From Notamacropus eugenii (taxonomy: Eukaryota > Chordata > Mammalia > Diprotodontia > Macropodidae): a stretch of DNA of 64,000 bases. Shown piece by piece: positions 59,080 to 64,000 of the stretch. The stretch spans positions 66,479,427 through 66,543,426 of the forward strand of contig NC_092879.1 in assembly GCF_028372415.1 (NCBI RefSeq), read 5' to 3'. A program made the translations under genes and the position numbers. The notes below the pieces were generated by a model, which searched no databases, had not been told where the DNA came from, and saw only the letters and a list, made by a program, of their open reading frames with translations. Every line of letters begins with the position of its first letter. The stretch's first letter is position 1.

Positions 59080-59860
59080 TACATACAGATCTTCCCAGTT
59101 TTCTTGGAAATTGTCCATTTGATCATTTCTTGTCTTGCAATAATATTCCATTACATTTGTATATCCTAATTTGTGTGTGTGTGTGTGTGTGTATATATTA
59201 TATATATATATTTGCTCATATGGACTTTTTTTGATTGCTTTGATGACTTTCTTTCTTTGATCTGTTTTGGGTATAGGTCTTCTGGTGATGTTGCTAAGCC
59301 AAAGAATATGCACAGTTGAATAACTTTTTAGATATAGTTCCTTACTCTTTTCCAGACCAATTCTAGACCAATTCACAGCTCTGCCAACAATATGTCTGTT
59401 TTCCTTAACCATCTCCAACATTCACCAGTTTTCTTTTGGTCATTTTTGCCAGTCTCATGGGTATGAGGTAGAACTTCAGAGTTGCTTTAATTTGCATTTC
59501 TCTATTAGTGACTTAGAACATTTGTTTTATCTGATTGTGGAGAGCTTGTATTTATTTGTTCCCTTGCAGACTGCCTTTTCACATGCTTTGACTATTTATC
59601 TATTGGAAAAAATGGTTCTTTTTCCAAAATTTTGAATCAGTTTCTTGTGTACCTTAAAAATGATACCTTTATCAGAGAAAACAACACAAATATTTTCCCT
59701 CTGATTAACTTTCCCCTCTAATTTTAACTGCATTTGATTTTATATATGCAAAATCTTTGAAATTTTATGTCGTCAAAATTTCCAACTTTATCCTCATGGA
59801 TCCTCTCTATCCCTTGCTTGATCGTGACTTCTTTCCCTGTCCATAAAGGCGAAAGTTAAT
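59080..59860 (-). mobile_element. L1 3'-region fragment, antisense (third)
   Basis: AGATCTTCCCAGTTTTCTTG, TAATATTCCATTACATTTGT, AATTCACAGCTCTGCCAACA, ATGGGTATGAGGTAGAACTT. A TG/TA microsatellite lies inside at 59,172-59,211. Confidence 0.8.
59172..59211. repeat. (TG)n(TA)n microsatellite
   Basis: About ten TG units followed by TATATATTATATATATAT. Confidence 0.9.
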
Positions 59861-59929
59861 TTCTTCCCTGCTCCTCTCTCTAATTCATTAATGATGTCAT
59901 TCGCCTTTTCGTCTATGTGGCTTATCTCA

Positions 59930-60640
59930 GCATACACTATGAGATGTTGTTCTATACCTAGTTTCTGTAAGGCAGCTATTTGTCAACGGGATGACAACAG
60001 AGAGGCTTGCTGTCTTGCTAGGGCATGGAGCCAAGACATAAAAGAGAAGCTCCCCAGACTTAGGAAAATGGATGACAACTGCCTTCTTCTGGTATTTCAC
60101 ATGGACCCAAATGATATTGCAAGAAGGAAACTAAAAATTCTCATCAATGATTATGAAGTCTTAGGGAAATAACTAAAGACCATGGAACATTGGTTGTTTG
60201 CCTCCCAGCTACCAGTTGAAGACAAAAGATTCAGAAGAAACCAACTAATTTATAAAATGAACAGCTGGCTAAGAAAGTGGTGTCTCAGGATGGGATTTGG
60301 ACTTCTGGTTCATGGCTTCAAATACAGAAATGACAGATTCCTGGCCAGAGATGAAATACACCTAAGACAAACTGGTAAATATTTGTTGGGTTTCTTGCAA
60401 ATCTAATTGAAAGAGTTTTAAACTAAAAAGTATAGGAGAGGGAGAAGACATTGCCTATGGTTATGCCCCAAATTAGATCCTGTAGAGAATACGTACAATG
60501 AAAGAAAAACAGTAGAAGGTTACAGGAGAATGAATGCAAGAAACAAACCAGCTGCAAAATCTAAGGCCTCCAGTGTCTATACACAAATGTTCAAAGTTTA
60601 GGCAGCAAATGATCCTAACACAAGGAGGTAAATTTTGAAG
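59930..60640 (+). pseudogene. Fossil L3/CR1 LINE ORF1 with esterase-like domain, running into ORF2 start
   Basis: Two open pieces interrupted by one stop read in order KLPRLRKMDDNC..LLLVFHMDPNDIARRK (a degraded HVGTND-type block), then ASQLPVEDKRFRR, NQLIYKMNSWLRKWCLRMG and RDEIHLRQTGKYLLGFLQI. The last matches the W-L-R-x-W-C and D-x-I-H-L blocks of the SGNH-type esterase domain that CR1-clade LINEs carry in ORF1. Soon after, around 60,565, ASSVYTQMFKV-like words recall the 'LYTNARS' start of CR1 ORF2. Known role: ORF1 esterase of CR1-clade elements, function in retrotransposition unclear. The copy is broken and inactive. Confidence 0.7.
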
Positions 60641-61430
60641 GAGAGGAAATCTGGCCATGGTCTGACATGTCCTCTTGATCTGGCGAAAGTGGGTACCAAA
60701 AAGTTTGGAGAGAAGATAAGTATGTTTCCATGGATTAGATTTTTATGAGGGAAGTCAGCCCAGGAGGGATGGGAGATGCTGAGGAGTGAAATTCTGTAGA
60801 CACAAAGGATACTTACACAACAGAAACAAATAACATTATTGAGAAGGAAAAAAATGGAATTTGTCTAAAGAGCCATTTATGGATGAACACAGTTTTTACT
60901 GGTTTGCTTAGACTTTTCAAACAAGTGTACAGAAAAGGGGAGTAAGGTCACTTAATGGAAAACGAATAGAAAAATGTAGTATGCTTTTATAAAAATAGTA
61001 TCAGAAATCCTAAGACTCAAAGTGATCGAAGTGGTCTGAGGCCAACTAAAAGGACTTTGAAAGTTACATTAGGACGAAAAGGAGGATCTAAGAAGCTAGA
61101 AGACTTTTTTGCTTTTGGTGGAGGGGAAATAACTGACAATTTAGAGAAGATCTAGCTGCTCCACTTGGATTTTGCTTCTTTTTCTCTTTGTCAAGGAGAA
61201 TGACTTCTTCACTGGAAGGGACTGAGCAAACTTGACTTAGAGGGTATTGCTACTTAAAAAAAGTAAAGAAATGGTAAGACACCACCTAGATACCCATGGT
61301 AAAAGCCCATCATGTGGCACAGGTGCAACCCACCTAGTTATTAAGAACTACTCCTTAGCACTTGATGTGATTGGATTTTAATACTGAAGAATATTTTGGC
61401 TTGGAAGCTTGTTGTGACTTTTCCCTGGAG
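60640..61430 (+). mobile_element. Probable degraded L3/CR1 body
   Basis: No clear frame. It lies between the ORF1-like part (left) and the L3 3' end (right) in the same orientation, so it may be the decayed middle of one element with a large internal deletion. Confidence 0.4.
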
Positions 61431-61690
61431 CAGAGATTCACATGTTCAAAGGGTTGCCATGAGTTAGAAGGATTTAACTTTTTTGGTTTGGAACAGGAGA
61501 GCAGGAACAGGGACAATGGGTAGAAGCTACAAAGAGGACAGTTCTAGGCTGGATGTCAGAAAAAAAAAAGTTCCTGATATTGCAAACTGTCCTCAAGTGT
61601 AGTGGATTGCTTGGTGGTAGGGTAATGGGTTCCCCCTCCTTGTACATCTCCAAGCAGAGGCTCAGTGACCACTTATCAGAGTGTCAACAA
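61430..61690 (+). mobile_element. L3/CR1 LINE 3'-end fragment
   Basis: TAGGCTGGATGTCAG, GGTAATGGGTTCCCCCTCCT, TCCAAGCAGAGGCTCAGTGA, CCACTTATCAGAG are typical of the CR1-clade 3' end. Confidence 0.75.
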
Positions 61691-61711
61691 CTAACATGTA
61701 TTAAGCTCCTA

Positions 61712-61955
61712 GGGCAGCTAGGTGGTACAGTGGATAGAGTGCTGGGCCTGGAGTCATGAATAACTGAGTTCAAATCCAACTGGAGAAACTTATTAACTGT
61801 GTGACCTTGGGCAAGTCACTTAACCCCATTTACCTCAGTTTCTGCATCTGTAAAATGAGCTGGAGAAGGAAATGGCAAACCCCACTCCAGTATCTTTGCC
61901 AAGAAAACCCCAAAGAGGTCATGGGACACAACTAATGGACCAAAAGTGGCAGGTA
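61712..61955 (+). mobile_element. Marsupial tRNA-derived SINE nested in L2
   Basis: GGGCAGCTAGGTGGTACAGT, GTGACCTTGGGCAAGTCACT, CTCCAGTATCTTTGCCAAGA. An antisense L2 end flanks it: ACATGTATTAAGCTCCTA on the left and GCAGGTACTGTGCTAAGTAC on the right. Confidence 0.9.
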
Positions 61956-62039
61956 CTGTGCTAAGTACTGGGGATACAAAGAAAGGCAAAAACAAGCCCT
62001 ATCCTCAAAAAGCTTACAATCTAATGGGAGGAGGAGGAA

Positions 62040-62770
62040 AAAGGAGGCTAAAAAGTGGAGGGAGGAAGGGTTAGGGCAGAGAACATGGTGGGGGTGGGTA
62101 GTGGAAAGTGTAGTTCCTTAGAATGGAAGATAATCAGAGAAGCTGGTGCATAGTGAATTACCAGGGTGCTGTGAGCCCTTTATGAAGGAAGACTTTGGCA
62201 GGCCCTTCATGCTCAGCCCTCCAGTCCTCCAATGAGAGTGGAGAGGAGGCTGAAGGTGAATTGAGAAGGTGTAGAGTATCTAAACCTGAGTCCTTCTTAA
62301 TGATCAGATTTCAGGTGACCTGTGCTTGGGGCAGGGAAAAGGGCAAAGACTAATGGGTAGTAGGAATAGTAAATGGGAAATGCTCAAACAAATTTAGACA
62401 CTGAGGCAAAGTTTGCTTCCTCTCTGCCAGGCTTGGGTTCTTGCAGCCCAGCCAGGTGTGGCTGGTGTCAGCAGCCGGCCAGGGCAGAAGTACTATGATT
62501 CCTAGAAGGGTTTCATACTTCCTCCTCCTCTCAAACACTGCCAAAAAACAAAATCAAAGTAGATGATGATAACCCTTGAAGTGTTCATACCGATGGCACG
62601 ATCTCTTTGGCCTTCAGTACCAAGGAACTGAAATGTGGGACTAACTCCACAGAGATGTTGAAACTCTCCAATCCTGTGTTGCTTTTTTTTTAAGTGAGTG
62701 CATAGCTTAAAAATTATGTAATCATTATTGCTAAACCAATTTGCTAATGTTGAAAGGGGATATTTGGAGG
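62040..62770. other. No gene; unassigned sequence
   Basis: Purine-leaning at the left, otherwise unremarkable. No frame or repeat recognised. Confidence 0.5.
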
Positions 62771-62960
62771 GAGAGGGAGGGTGGTTTCGTGGAAGTAGCA
62801 ACGAGCCCCTTCTAGAAACCTGGGTCCTCGACTTGGCTCCATCAATATCCTGCTGCTTAACTTGGGGCAAGCCATTGCCTTTCTCTGGGCCTCAGTTTCT
62901 CCTTCTGTCAAATGAGGGCATTTACCTAGGTCATCTCATCAAAGCCAGGTGCATTTGACT
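62770..62960 (+). mobile_element. MIR fragment
   Basis: AACTTGGGGCAAGCCATTGC, GGGCCTCAGTTTCTCCTTCT. Confidence 0.7.
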
Positions 62961-63515
62961 TTCAGATGCATCTGATTCTAATTAGGAGTATTGGGCTCTC
63001 TAACCTCAGATGCATTGGCAGAGTTGTCTTCCCTGGCTCAGAAAGTGACCAAACTTAAAAGACAGTATAATAATGGAGCATCTGGCATCCTCTGGGAAGA
63101 CAGCTAGTACTTACTTTGATGAATTGAACAATTAAAATAAGGTTTAAAGTTGTCACATGACAAACCAACTGCTAGTCTTCTAGCAAGAAGAGTTTCCAAA
63201 GCCTTTTTTGGTGGCAGATAAGAAGTGAAATGCAAAATTCTTAAGATTTGGTGGAAATTGCCCATTTCCTACCACTTACTGGATCATTGAATTGTGTAAT
63301 CATCCCGGGTAAATACTGGTCAGCTCAAGGACAGTTTCCTTGAACTATGCCTAGCCCTTTTTGTATCCCTAGCACAAAACAGGAGGGTAATCATGTCAAA
63401 ACTGCTGCCCCAATGCCAACTGTAGCTGTACCTCTTGGTCTTCATGTACCTGAGTCAAGATACTTCATGTATCTGAGTCAGCAGAGGGTCTGGGTAAGAC
63501 AGGAAAATCATGGTC
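62960..63515. other. No gene; small L2-like piece only
   Basis: A short L2-like end lies near 63,340-63,385 (CTAGCCCTTTTTGTATCCCT). Nothing else is recognised. Confidence 0.45.
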
Positions 63516-63700
63516 ATCATAGGATGGTAGATCTAGAACTGGAAAAAATCTTGAGCCATCTAGTCCAACCCCATTTTACAAAGGAGGAAACTGAGGACCA
63601 AGGAGCTAAGTGACTTGCCCAGGATCACACAGGTCAGAGGCAGAATTTGAACTCAAGTTGTCTAAATAAAGAGTAAGCATTCTTTCTACTCTACTACATC
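63515..63700 (-). mobile_element. MIR-family fragment
   Basis: GCCATCTAGTCCAACCCCAT, AAGTGACTTGCCCAGGATCA. Confidence 0.8.
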
Positions 63701-63704
63701 ATAG

Positions 63705-63935
63705 AATAGTGACAACTAGAATCTATATAGCACTTTAAGATTTTCAAAATATTTTGCAAATATTATCTCATTTTAGCCTTGTAACATCCCTTGGGAGATA
63801 GACAGTATTATTATCCCTATTTTACAGATTAGGAAACTGAAGCAAATAGGTTATTTGCCTAAGATCACACTGAGTTAAATTTGAAATTCTGTGACTTCCT
63901 GACTCCAGGCCCCATATTCTATATACTTTGCCACG
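63705..63935 (-). mobile_element. MIR/THER-type SINE, antisense
   Basis: TATATAGCACTTTAAGATTT, TATTATTATCCCTATTTTAC, ATTAGGAAACTGAAGCAAAT, CTGACTCCAGGCCCCATATT. Confidence 0.85.
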
Positions 63936-64000
63936 TAGTTACTTATCCAGGTTGAGGATTGCCAACAGGCTTCAAATCCATTAGTGTGTGTGTGGGGAGG

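Noticed and set aside
60182-60406. Independent host gene encoding the MEHWLFASQLPVEDK frame
   Set aside because: It continues the LINE ORF1 esterase-like blocks from the preceding frame after one stop; a transposon fossil explains it better.

Overview
The window is mammalian nuclear DNA and almost certainly marsupial. It holds 3' ends of the marsupial L1 type, tRNA-derived marsupial SINEs, many old MIR, L2 and L3/CR1 fragments, hAT miniature elements and a Tigger-type transposon. No spliced host gene is visible. The only convincing protein gene is an intronless copy of the cAMP-dependent protein kinase catalytic subunit alpha (PRKACA) on the minus strand. The species cannot be fixed from the sequence alone.

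Layout. 1-15,960 is a tandem array. Its unit of about 3.3 kb is itself built from about five diverged segments (A-E), so it is a higher-order repeat. It begins left of the window, has two full copies and a partial one, and decays rightwards into a third altered copy with a SINE insertion and then a 3.1 kb run of almost pure purines on the + strand. 16,000-42,240 is ordinary intergenic sequence filled with transposon remains. 42,245-43,878 is a 1.6 kb polypyrimidine tract. 43,914-47,400 is the PRKACA retrocopy: poly-A remnant, polyadenylation signal, 1.7 kb 3'UTR, an uninterrupted 351-codon reading frame, and a GC-rich CpG-island 5' region with triplet repeats. 47,400-64,000 is again transposon-rich, with antisense L1 fragments near 57-60 kb and a fossil L3/CR1 element near 60 kb that still shows the ORF1 esterase-like domain.

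Interpretation. Little in the window works together as a pathway. The retrogene is the functional candidate: all kinase catalytic residues, the activation-loop threonine, the N-terminal myristoylation glycine and the C-tail phosphosite are kept, and it sits directly under a CpG island. The array and the two strand-asymmetric tracts are the main structural curiosities. Identifications come from reading the sequence and from remembered family features; no database search was run, and repeat boundaries are approximate unless stated.
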